Below are positions 1 through 4,890 of a stretch of DNA of 5,943 bases, piece after piece. The notes under the pieces were generated by a model. It was not told the DNA's origin, made no database searches, and saw only the letters and a list, made by a program, of their open reading frames with translations. Source of the stretch: an uncultured Lachnospiraceae bacterium (GTDB lineage: Bacteria > Bacillota > Clostridia > Lachnospirales > Lachnospiraceae); contig CACZPX010000290.1 in NCBI GenBank assembly GCA_902783095.1, positions 1 to 5,943 of the forward strand, read 5' to 3'. Within the stretch, counting starts at the first letter, position 1; each line of letters begins with the position of its first letter. The position numbers and the translations under genes were made by a program.

Positions 1-33
1 AAAGCCGTCCCCTTACGTGAGGGACGGCTTTTT
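1..33 (+). terminator. Rho-independent terminator of an upstream gene outside the window
   Basis: An 11-bp perfect stem (1-11 with 21-31, AAAGCCGTCCC / GGGACGGCTTT) encloses a 9-nt loop and ends in TTTTT (29-33). The U-run lies on the + strand, so the hairpin most likely ends a rightward gene left of the window. The three A residues on the left give only weak support for use in the other direction. The stem is followed almost at once by the putative group II intron end at 40. Confidence 0.8.
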
Positions 34-39
34 GATGTG

Positions 40-318
40 GTGCGCCTGGCGGCACACGTTTCTAACGGGTGAAAGCCCCGAATCCGCCAGGTAGTGGGAA
101 AGATATAGCCGAGGGCAGGGGCAGAGCCGGCCGAAGGCGGAATCAGGACGGACAAAATGGCTGAAAGGGGAGGAAAGACTGGATATAGCCAAGAATAGAG
201 CCAGCCGGAGGCGGAATCAGGACGGAAAAATGGCTGAAAGGGGAGGAAAGACTGGATATAGCCAAGAATAGAGCTGGCCGGAGGCGGAATCAGGACGGAC
301 AAAATGGCTGAAAGGGGG
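40..318 (+). mobile_element. 5' fragment of a group II intron (domain I remnant)
   Basis: The stretch opens with GTGCG, which fits the GUGYG 5' consensus of group II introns. Two nested helices follow that suit the start of domain I. CCTGGCGG (45-52) pairs perfectly with CCGCCAGG (84-91), and inside it CGGG (66-69) pairs with CCCG (77-80) around TGAAAGC. The order of short motifs (GCC-GG start, GGGTGAAAG-CCC hairpin, GGAATC, GGAAAGACTGGATATAGCC) resembles bacterial intron domain I as I remember it; no alignment was made. Its place just after a terminator hairpin is typical of group IIC introns. No intron-encoded protein, domain V or domain VI follows, so this would be a dead remnant. Another kind of structured RNA is possible. 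Confidence 0.5.
102..317 (+). repeat. Tandem repeat of about 73-80 bp, nearly three copies
   Basis: Three copies each start with GATATAGCC, at 102, 182 and 255. Copy 1 is 80 bp, copy 2 is 73 bp, and copy 3 is cut off after about 63 bp, where the nudC 3' end begins. Copies 2 and 3 are almost identical. Copy 1 differs mainly in its first 30 bases, where it is 6 bases longer. All copies share GGCGGAATCAGGACGGA and ATGGCTGAAAGGGG. The unit appears to be part of the intron-like element to its left, so this looks like unequal duplication inside the remnant. The copies are adjacent with no unique spacers, so it is not a CRISPR array. Confidence 0.9.
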
Positions 319-338
319 AGGCTTTACGCCTCCCCCTT
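312..338 (-). terminator. Hairpin around the nudC stop codon, possible terminator
   Basis: A perfect 11-bp stem (312-322 with 328-338, AAGGGGGAGGC / GCCTCCCCCTT) has a 5-nt loop that contains most of the nudC stop codon (TAA read on the minus strand from 326-324). It is stable enough for an intrinsic terminator. The following minus-strand sequence (CAGCCATTTTG) has only a late, short T-run, so efficiency is doubtful. The left arm lies in the end of the third tandem repeat and the right arm in nudC coding sequence. Confidence 0.4.
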
Positions 339-1184
339 CCGGAACGCCTCGATCATGGTGGCGGTGAGGCTGTTCAGGTTCTTCATGGGTTCCAGCTCGC
401 TGCGCGGCACGAATTCGGCGCTGGCCAGTTCTTCTTCGTCCAGATGGATGTGCGTGTCGCCGTCCACCTCGGCCCAGAAGCCCAGCAGCAGGTCGGACTC
501 AAAGCCCCAGGGCTGGCTCTTGTAGTAGCGCACGTTCTTTACCTTTAAGCCCACTTCCTCCATCACCTCGCGGGCCACGGTCTCCTCGGCGGTCTCGCCG
601 ATCTCGCAGAAGCCGGCCAGCAGGGCGCGGTTGCCCGTGCCGCGGGCGCCGGCGTATTTGGAGGTGCAGATGGTATCGCCGTGGGTCAGGCCGATGATCA
701 CAGCCGGCTGGATGCGCGGGAAGATCATGTTGCCGCAGTTGGGGCAGACGAAGGCGCGTTCCTTGTGGTCGTGCACGGTCTCGGCGCCGCAGCGGCCGCA
801 GAAGCGGTTGTCCAGATTCCACTTGAACAGATGATAGGCGACGGTGGCCGCAAAGCTCAGGTATTTGGGCTTGGTGGTGCGCACGGAGCGCAGGATCTCC
901 CAGGCAAAGCCTTCCGGCAGAACGGCGGGAACGGCGCGCTCCAGCAAGAAGAAGCGTGCGTCATCCATGGAAAAGAGATAGCGATAGGTATAGTCCGCGT
1001 CCGGGTTGCAGGCTTTGATCTGCGCGAGCGTGGGCAGGGCGATGGTCTCGTCCTCGTCCTTTTTCATCAGGACCTTGTCATCCTTGCGGCCGGTGCCGGT
1101 CAGGACAAAGATCAGATCCGCGTCTTCCGGCGCGAAATCGGTAAAGTGGTTGTTCAGTTTGATGGGCTCGATCTCGTGGAACAT
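324..1184 (-). CDS. nudC: NADH diphosphatase (NudC-type Nudix hydrolase)
   Basis: This 286-residue protein belongs to the NudC branch of the Nudix hydrolases. The family hydrolyses NAD(H) to NMN(H) and AMP and can remove NAD caps from RNA in the cytoplasm. A four-cysteine zinc site is visible at C129, C132, C147 and C150 (CGRC...CPNC). The complete Nudix box GX5EX7REUXEEXGU spans residues 191-213 (E197, R205, E206, E209, E210), with E206, E209 and E210 expected to bind the metals. SQPWGF at 223-228 is the NudC-specific signature downstream of the box. The N-terminal 110 residues form the less conserved NudC N-domain. I chose the ATG at 1184 because GCGAGG (1196-1191) sits 6 nt upstream; an in-frame ATG at 1202 would add six residues (MPARYA). 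The open frame continues further up, but only antisense to larA, which is the real gene there. Slightly longer than the E. coli enzyme (257 residues). It is transcribed divergently from larA. Confidence 0.93.
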   Translation of the reverse strand: MFHEIEPIKLNNHFTDFAPEDADLIFVLTGTGRKDDKVLMKKDEDETIALPTLAQIKACNPDADYTYRYLFSMDDARFFLLERAVPAVLPEGFAWEILRSVRTTKPKYLSFAATVAYHLFKWNLDNRFCGRCGAETVHDHKERAFVCPNCGNMIFPRIQPAVIIGLTHGDTICTSKYAGARGTGNRALLAGFCEIGETAEETVAREVMEEVGLKVKNVRYYKSQPWGFESDLLLGFWAEVDGDTHIHLDEEELASAEFVPRSELEPMKNLNSLTATMIEAFRKGEA

Positions 1185-1252
1185 GGCGTACCTCGCTGGC
1201 ATAAATGTGCCGCGCGGCCGGCGGATGCGGACGGGACGGTCCGCGGGCTCCG

Positions 1253-1281
1253 TTGAAAACCGCTTGCGGCGGTGATATAAT
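1253..1281 (+). promoter_or_regulatory. Sigma-A promoter for larA
   Basis: TTGAAA (1253-1258) and a perfect TATAAT (1276-1281) are separated by exactly 17 bp, a near-consensus housekeeping promoter. Transcription would start near 1288, giving a leader of about 38 nt that includes GGAAGGAG (1311-1318), 7 nt before the larA ATG. A small dyad CACA-AAC-TGTG (1284-1294) covers the predicted start point and could be an operator, though it is short enough to be chance. Confidence 0.8.
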
Positions 1282-1285
1282 AGCA
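1277..1285 (-). promoter_or_regulatory. Possible extended -10 of the nudC promoter
   Basis: On the minus strand TGCTATTAT (1285-1277) matches a TGn extended -10 box with 5 of 6 consensus bases. No good -35 is present at 16-18 bp spacing (for example GTGTAC). Transcription would begin near 1270 and leave an 86-nt nudC leader. The box overlaps the -10 of the opposite larA promoter. Confidence 0.35.
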
Positions 1286-1325
1286 CAAACTGTGATTTTG
1301 TACACCTGTCGGAAGGAGATTTGCC

Positions 1326-2597
1326 ATGTTTTTTGAACTTCCCTACGGCCGCGGTACCCTGCCGCTCTCCGTTGACGACGCGTCGCTTGCCGGCGTGCTC
1401 ACTTCCCGCATTGAAGAGTACGATCCGCATATGGACCAGGCTGCCCTGGTAGAGGAAGCCGCGGCGAACCCCATCGGTTCCGCGCCGCTGTGCGAGCTGG
1501 CAAAGGGCAAGGCCCGCGTCACCATGATCGCGAGCGACCACACGCGCCCGGTGCCCAGCAGGCTGATCATGCCGGTGCTGCTGCGGGAGATCCGAAAGGG
1601 CAATCCCGACGCGCAGATCACCATCCTGATCGCCACGGGCTGCCACCGCGGGACGACGGCGGAAGAGCTGGCCGGCAAGTTCGGGCCGGAGATCGTGGCA
1701 AACGAGCATATCGTGGTGCACGACTGCGACGACATGGAGAATATGGTGCTGCTGGGCACCCTGCCCTCCGGCGGCGCCTGCATGGTGAACCGGCTGGCCG
1801 TGGAGACGGACCTGCTGGTGGCGGAGGGCTTTATCGAGCCGCACTTTTTCGCGGGCTATTCCGGCGGGCGCAAGTCCGTGCTGCCGGGCGTGGCGAGCCG
1901 TGAATGCGTGATGGCCAACCACTGTTCGGAATTCATCGCACATCCGATGGCCAGACAGGGCTTTCTGGACGGCAACCCCATCCACGCGGACATGGAGTGG
2001 GCGGCGCGCAAGGCGGGCCTGGCCTTTATCCTGAACGTGGTGTTAAACGGCAGCAAGCAGGTGATCCACGCGGTGGCGGGCGACGCGGTAGAGGCGCACC
2101 GCGCGGGCTGTGATTTTCTGGAGGGGCTCTGCGTGGTCCCGCCGGTCCCGGCCGACATCGTGGTGTCCACCAACGGCGGCTACCCGCTGGACCAGAACAT
2201 CTACCAGGCCGTAAAGGGCATGACCGCGGCGGAGGCCACCGTTAACGAAGGCGGCGTGATCATCATGGCGGCCGCCAGCGCGGACGGCCACGGCAGCGGG
2301 CATTTCTGCAAGGGGCTGCAGGCCGGGGACGATATGGACGCGCTGATGGTGGACATCCTCTCGCGCGGACGCGGGGAGACGACGCCGGACCAGTGGCAGT
2401 ACCAGGTGATGATCCGCGTGCTGCAGCGGGCGCGCATCATCTACATTTCCGAGGCGGACGACGCGCTGGTGCGCTCGCTCCATATGACGCCGGCGCACGA
2501 TACGGCGCAGGCGCTGGAACTGGCAAGACAGATGCTTGGAAAAGAGCACCCCACCGTGACGGTGATCCCGGACGGGATCGCGGTGGTGGTAAAGTAA
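1326..2597 (+). CDS. larA: LarA-family nickel-pincer-dependent 2-hydroxyacid racemase
   Basis: The 423-residue protein is a full-length member of the LarA (DUF2088) family. Characterised members interconvert D- and L-lactate, or other 2-hydroxy acids, by hydride transfer using a nickel-pincer nucleotide bound covalently to a lysine. The key residues known from Lactiplantibacillus plantarum LarA are all found, with numbering shifted by one: DHTRP (71-75, R74), GCHRGTT with H107, EPHFFAGYSGGRKSVLPG with H173 and the cofactor lysine K183, H199, and NIYQAVKG with Y293, Q294 and K297. The start is set by GGAAGGAG 7 nt upstream. A strong promoter precedes it, and the HD hydrolase gene follows after 30 bp. 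The cofactor synthesis genes larB, larC and larE are not in the window, so the pincer must come from elsewhere in the genome. LarA homologues act on several hydroxy acids, so lactate as substrate is an inference; the family assignment is firm. Confidence 0.9.
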   Translation: MFFELPYGRGTLPLSVDDASLAGVLTSRIEEYDPHMDQAALVEEAAANPIGSAPLCELAKGKARVTMIASDHTRPVPSRLIMPVLLREIRKGNPDAQITILIATGCHRGTTAEELAGKFGPEIVANEHIVVHDCDDMENMVLLGTLPSGGACMVNRLAVETDLLVAEGFIEPHFFAGYSGGRKSVLPGVASRECVMANHCSEFIAHPMARQGFLDGNPIHADMEWAARKAGLAFILNVVLNGSKQVIHAVAGDAVEAHRAGCDFLEGLCVVPPVPADIVVSTNGGYPLDQNIYQAVKGMTAAEATVNEGGVIIMAAASADGHGSGHFCKGLQAGDDMDALMVDILSRGRGETTPDQWQYQVMIRVLQRARIIYISEADDALVRSLHMTPAHDTAQALELARQMLGKEHPTVTVIPDGIAVVVK

Positions 2598-2627
2598 GCG
2601 AAAAGAAAACAGGAGTTATACAAAGAT

Positions 2628-3194
2628 ATGCTGACGCTGGAAAAAGCAAAGGAACTGACTCATTCTACCACGACGGAGCCGCACCTGATCGTCCACGCGA
2701 CGAGCGTGATGGCGGCGATGGGCGCGATGGCGGCGCACTACGGCGAGGACGTGGAACACTGGAAGGCCATCGGGTATCTGCACGACTACGACTATGAGCA
2801 GTATCCGGAGGAGCATCTGCAGCACACCGAGGAGCCGCTTCTGGCGGCGGGCGTGGATCCGGCGGATATCCACATCATCCTGGCGCACGGCTGGGGCATC
2901 TGCACGGACGTGGAACCGGACAATCTGTGCGCAAAATGCCTGTATACGGTGGATGAGCTGACCGGCATCGTGCATGCCTGCGCGCGCATGCGTCCGCACG
3001 GCATCACGGACCTGGAAGTGGGCAGCTTCATGAAAAAGTTCAAGGATAAAAAATTCGCGGCCAAGTGTGACCGCGAGCTGATCAAAAAGGGCTGCGCCAT
3101 GCTGGGCATGGAGGTGCGCGACGCCGCGCAGATCGTGATCGACGGCATGCGCGAATACGCGGAAGAACTGGGCCTGTTGGGGACGGAAGCGTAA
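2628..3194 (+). CDS. HD-superfamily predicted hydrolase (COG2316-like)
   Basis: A 188-residue soluble protein of the HD metal-dependent phosphohydrolase superfamily. The metal-binding set is visible: H23, the H52-D53 doublet in GYLHDYDYEQYPEEH, H87 in LAHGWG, and D109 in TVDELTG. The stretch 105-161 (YTVDELTG...RP...KKFKDKKFAAKCDRE...LGM) resembles the uncharacterised HD proteins that I recall as COG2316; their substrate is unknown. C92, C101 and C104 (CAKC) lie between the third metal histidine and D109 and could form an extra metal or redox site. AGGAG (2611-2615) is 12 nt before the ATG, rather far, which may mean weaker translation. The gene starts 30 bp after the larA stop with no promoter or terminator visible between them, so the two are probably co-transcribed. 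Nothing in the sequence identifies the substrate. Confidence 0.8.
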   Translation: MLTLEKAKELTHSTTTEPHLIVHATSVMAAMGAMAAHYGEDVEHWKAIGYLHDYDYEQYPEEHLQHTEEPLLAAGVDPADIHIILAHGWGICTDVEPDNLCAKCLYTVDELTGIVHACARMRPHGITDLEVGSFMKKFKDKKFAAKCDRELIKKGCAMLGMEVRDAAQIVIDGMREYAEELGLLGTEA

Positions 3195-3228
3195 AAAGCA
3201 CCGCAGCAGGCAGGCGGCGCCACCCCTG

Positions 3229-3427
3229 TTATCCTGAGCGGAGCCTGAGGATCCCGCCGTCGCCTTGCGCAGCGGCGCTCAGCTTTCTGTTTTGCTAAAC
3301 GCTCGGAGCATCGTTCAAAACAGCGCCGCCCTGCGGACAGTCCTCGGACGGCGCTATCTCTCTGCTCCTTCGCGAAGCAAAACGACGAAATCCCGCGATG
3401 CTGCGCGCCGGCTTGCCGCCGGGATCC
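3229..3427. repeat. Dyad-rich intergenic repeat element between convergent genes
   Basis: This GC-rich block fills the gap between the convergent HD and thioesterase genes and has no plausible reading frame of its own. It opens with TTATCCTGAGCGGAGCCTGA (3229-3248), a motif type I recognise from intergenic repeats in many bacterial genomes. GGATCCCG (3249-3256) and CGGGATCC (3420-3427) form an outer inverted pair. Inside are CTGTTTTG (3287-3294) / CAAAACAG (3316-3323), GGCGCT (3274-3279) / AGCGCC (3322-3327), and GTTTTGCT (3289-3296) / AGCAAAAC (3376-3383). The last overlaps the first, so alternative folds compete. It could be a REP- or MITE-like element and might also act as a bidirectional transcription barrier. 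No T-runs typical of an intrinsic terminator were found. Confidence 0.6.
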
Positions 3428-3429
3428 CG

Positions 3430-4140
3430 TCACGCAAACCGCAGCATCAGGCTGAAGTTGTGCCGGTCGGTGTCGCCGGCCACGTAGTACGTGTCCCCGT
3501 CGGCGGCCCAGGAGACGGTCAGCGTCTCGTGCAGGCGCACTTCGTTTGCGTATTCTATGGTCATTTCCGCAATATGCTTACCGGTCTCGGAGAGCCCCAG
3601 CAGGTCTTCCGTGACGTCCAGGTAGCGTACGTTGCTCATATGGCCGTTCAGATCGATGTAGCTGTAAGGCACGGTAAACGGCGCGGACTGCGTCGGCTCC
3701 GGCATGCGGAAACGGGCCGGCAGCGCGATCTCGTGACCGGTCGGCCGGCCGGTATGGGAGATCTCAAACTGCTCCGGAAAGACGGCCTGGCGGGTGTTGG
3801 AATCCACCAGCACAAAGTAGGAGGCACAGTCCGCCAGCGGCGTGCCGTCCAGGCGCGCCATGCGGCAGTACCGCGGAAACAGCAGGTGGCGTCTGTCGGA
3901 CACCCAGGTGGTCAGGACCACGCGGTCCATGTAGGTGGGCAGTTCGTGAAAGATCACGTGGTTCTTTACGATGATCCACATCAGCCCGTTGGGGTGCGTC
4001 AGCTCGTACCCGTAGCCCATGACGGAGGAATGCTCCCCGGCCATCTCCTGGAACAGCTGCAAAAAGGCGGACGGGCGCAGGCGGGCCTGCATATTCACGT
4101 CGCGGCTCTGGATCACGTATTCTTTTTGGTATTCGTTCAT
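3430..4140 (-). CDS. Acyl-ACP thioesterase (FatA/FatB-like, double hotdog fold)
   Basis: The 236-residue protein fits the bacterial acyl-ACP thioesterase family, cytoplasmic enzymes that release free fatty acids from acyl-carrier protein and end chain elongation. Two hotdog domains are expected, about residues 1-130 and 150-236. The catalytic motif is in the second: YIDLNGHMSNVRYLD, with D163, N165, H167 and N170. E200 in IEYANEV matches the catalytic glutamate of plant FatB (EYRREC), and V201 replaces the plant cysteine. The N-terminal domain has the usual WIIVKNHV and SDRRHLLFPR blocks. The start is fixed by AGGGAG (4154-4149), 8 nt upstream. The gene stands alone, diverging from a membrane protein gene and converging on larA-HD. 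No fatty-acid synthesis genes are adjacent. Chain-length preference cannot be read from the sequence. Confidence 0.87.
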   Translation of the reverse strand: MNEYQKEYVIQSRDVNMQARLRPSAFLQLFQEMAGEHSSVMGYGYELTHPNGLMWIIVKNHVIFHELPTYMDRVVLTTWVSDRRHLLFPRYCRMARLDGTPLADCASYFVLVDSNTRQAVFPEQFEISHTGRPTGHEIALPARFRMPEPTQSAPFTVPYSYIDLNGHMSNVRYLDVTEDLLGLSETGKHIAEMTIEYANEVRLHETLTVSWAADGDTYYVAGDTDRHNFSLMLRFA

Positions 4141-4161
4141 GATACTATCTCCCTGCGGGGC

Positions 4162-4170
4162 ATTATAGCA
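4162..4170 (-). promoter_or_regulatory. Extended -10 promoter of the thioesterase gene
   Basis: Read on the minus strand, TGCTATAAT (4170-4162) is a perfect extended -10 box. The region 17 bp further upstream (TTTCTA, 4190-4185) is a poor -35 with 3 of 6 consensus bases, as is common when the TGn extension is present. Transcription would start near 4155, directly at the ribosome binding site (4154-4149), giving a very short leader of about 15 nt. Confidence 0.6.
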
Positions 4171-4216
4171 CAGGAGACCGGTTTTAGAAATGGCTTTCGC
4201 GAGCCGGGAGGTGCCT

Positions 4217-4672
4217 ATGAAAAAGGAAGTCAGGCTTTACAATCTCATTTTTCCGATCTATATGCTGTTTGTCTTTCCCACGCCGCTGTGGTTTCTGATC
4301 ATCGCGGCCAATTTCCTGATCGACAGCCTGGTGGTGATCCTGGCTGCCAAAAAGAAGGGGCTGGACTGGAAGTCGGTGTGGAAGAAGAGCATCGTGCGCG
4401 TGGTCGCGATCGGCTTCGCGGTGGATTTTGCGGGCGGCGCGCTCAGCTGTGTTCTGTCTTCGACCCTGTTCGACGGCAAACTGAACAGCTACGTCTGGCC
4501 GGACGTGGCCCTTCTTACGCTGCCCGGCGTGATTCTGGCGGGGCTGCTCATCTATTTTCTGAACAAAAAGCTTTCGTTTGAGCTGTCGGAGCCGCGGCAG
4601 GTGCGCTTCATCTGCCTGATGCTGGCCGTCTTTACCGCACCCTATACCATGATGCTGCCGTTTTCCGTCTGA
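4217..4672 (+). CDS. Small integral membrane protein of unknown function
   Basis: A 151-residue, strongly hydrophobic protein that I do not recognise. Hydrophobic stretches at about 7-20, 22-43, 59-83, 95-116 and 130-148 suggest four or five membrane helices, the first two split by the P21-T-P23 turn. Basic residues cluster in the loops after the second stretch (KKKGLDWKSVWKK, 45-57) and after the fourth (KK, 117-118), which would be cytoplasmic by the positive-inside rule. There is no cleavable signal peptide and no catalytic motif. I chose the ATG at 4217 because GGGAGG (4206-4211) sits 5 nt upstream; an in-frame ATG at 4190 would add nine residues but lacks a binding site and leaves only 49 bp to the thioesterase start. 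No clear promoter was found in the 76 bp upstream. The 243 bp that follow are non-coding and structured. Confidence 0.75.
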   Translation: MKKEVRLYNLIFPIYMLFVFPTPLWFLIIAANFLIDSLVVILAAKKKGLDWKSVWKKSIVRVVAIGFAVDFAGGALSCVLSSTLFDGKLNSYVWPDVALLTLPGVILAGLLIYFLNKKLSFELSEPRQVRFICLMLAVFTAPYTMMLPFSV

Positions 4673-4700
4673 GTATCGGGAACTGAAGCGCTGAAGACGG

Positions 4701-4727
4701 GACGCGGGAGACGCGGGAGACGCGGGG
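4701..4727. repeat. Three tandem copies of a 9-bp unit (GACGCGGGA)
   Basis: GACGCGGGA occurs at 4701-4709 and 4710-4718 and, with a final G in place of A, at 4719-4727. The third copy is also the outer end of the left arm of the long palindrome that follows, so the array looks like slippage of that arm's end. Confidence 0.85.
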
Positions 4728-4776
4728 ACGGTCCTTGGCGTCCTCATGTGAGGACACCAAGGACCGTCCCCGCGTC
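4719..4776. repeat. Long near-perfect palindrome (REP-like element)
   Basis: The arms 4719-4745 and 4750-4776 pair at 26 of 27 positions around the loop ATGT (4746-4749). The only mismatch is C4739 with A4756. The inner core GTCCTC-ATGT-GAGGAC and the outer GGGGACGGTCC / GGACCGTCCCC arms resemble palindromic elements that recur in Clostridia genomes, some linked to REP-associated transposases; that link is from memory and no such transposase is present here. The sequence after the stem (CCCATCGTCATACG) has no T-run, so this is not a standard intrinsic terminator, although a stem this long could hinder transcription from the upstream gene. Confidence 0.85.
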
Positions 4777-4790
4777 CCCATCGTCATACG

Positions 4791-4809
4791 TTCACAAACA
4801 ATTCACAAA
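4791..4809. repeat. Two TTCACAAA direct repeats one helical turn apart
   Basis: TTCACAAA occurs at 4791-4798 and again at 4802-4809, a period of 11 bp, just upstream of the CIRCE operator. Relative to the predicted hsp20 start (about 4863) they lie near -72 and -61. Helical phasing suits a protein bound to one DNA face. The sequence does not match the CtsR heptad (GGTCAAA, period 10). The A/T-richness could instead make it an UP-like element. Confidence 0.5.
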
Positions 4810-4814
4810 AATTG

Positions 4815-4841
4815 TTAGCACTCACTATTGACGAGTGCTAA
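4815..4841. promoter_or_regulatory. CIRCE operator (HrcA binding site)
   Basis: TTAGCACTC (4815-4823), a 9-bp spacer and GAGTGCTAA (4833-4841) match the CIRCE consensus at every position. The dyad extends by three further bases on each side (TTG / CAA, 4812-4844), giving 12-bp arms. HrcA represses class I heat-shock genes by binding this site as a dimer. Here it overlaps the -35 of the hsp20 promoter, so bound HrcA should block RNA polymerase. No hrcA, groES or dnaK lies in the window. Confidence 0.97.
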
Positions 4842-4856
4842 CAAAGGTGCTATAAC
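4828..4856 (+). promoter_or_regulatory. Sigma-A promoter for hsp20, overlapped by CIRCE
   Basis: TTGACG (4828-4833) and TATAAC (4851-4856) are 17 bp apart, each matching 5 of 6 consensus bases, with a TG one base ahead of the -10 (TGCTATAAC). The -35 lies in the CIRCE spacer and right arm. Transcription should start near 4863 and give a 5'UTR of about 53 nt. Confidence 0.85.
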
Positions 4857-4876
4857 ATCCTCAGAAAGAAAAAGAG

Positions 4877-4890
4877 CCGGCGTAAGCCGG
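4877..4890 (+). other. Small GNRA-type hairpin in the hsp20 5'UTR
   Basis: CCGGC (4877-4881) pairs with GCCGG (4886-4890) around GTAA, a GNRA tetraloop. It begins about 14 nt from the predicted 5' end of the transcript and leaves the binding site AAGGAGGG (4901-4908) free. It may stabilise the mRNA; it does not look like a thermometer because it does not mask the ribosome binding site. Confidence 0.5.

Noticed and set aside
102..317. CRISPR array
   Set aside because: Units of 73-80 bp are contiguous, with no unique spacers between short repeats.
1185..1985. N-terminal extension of the nudC frame up to 1985 on the minus strand
   Set aside because: It is antisense to larA, has no NudC similarity, and a good ribosome binding site marks the start at 1184.
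2792..3433. 213-codon open frame on the minus strand
   Set aside because: It is antisense to the HD hydrolase and crosses the non-coding repeat; no recognisable domain.
3265..4581. 438-codon open frame on the + strand
   Set aside because: It covers the repeat element and runs antisense through the thioesterase and out of frame into the membrane protein gene. Its composition is typical of a high-GC shadow frame.
4719..4776. Intrinsic terminator for the membrane protein gene
   Set aside because: No T-run follows the stem on either strand; the length and near-perfect symmetry fit a palindromic repeat better.
4791..4809. CtsR operator
   Set aside because: The heptad GGTCAAA is absent and the period is 11 bp rather than 10.
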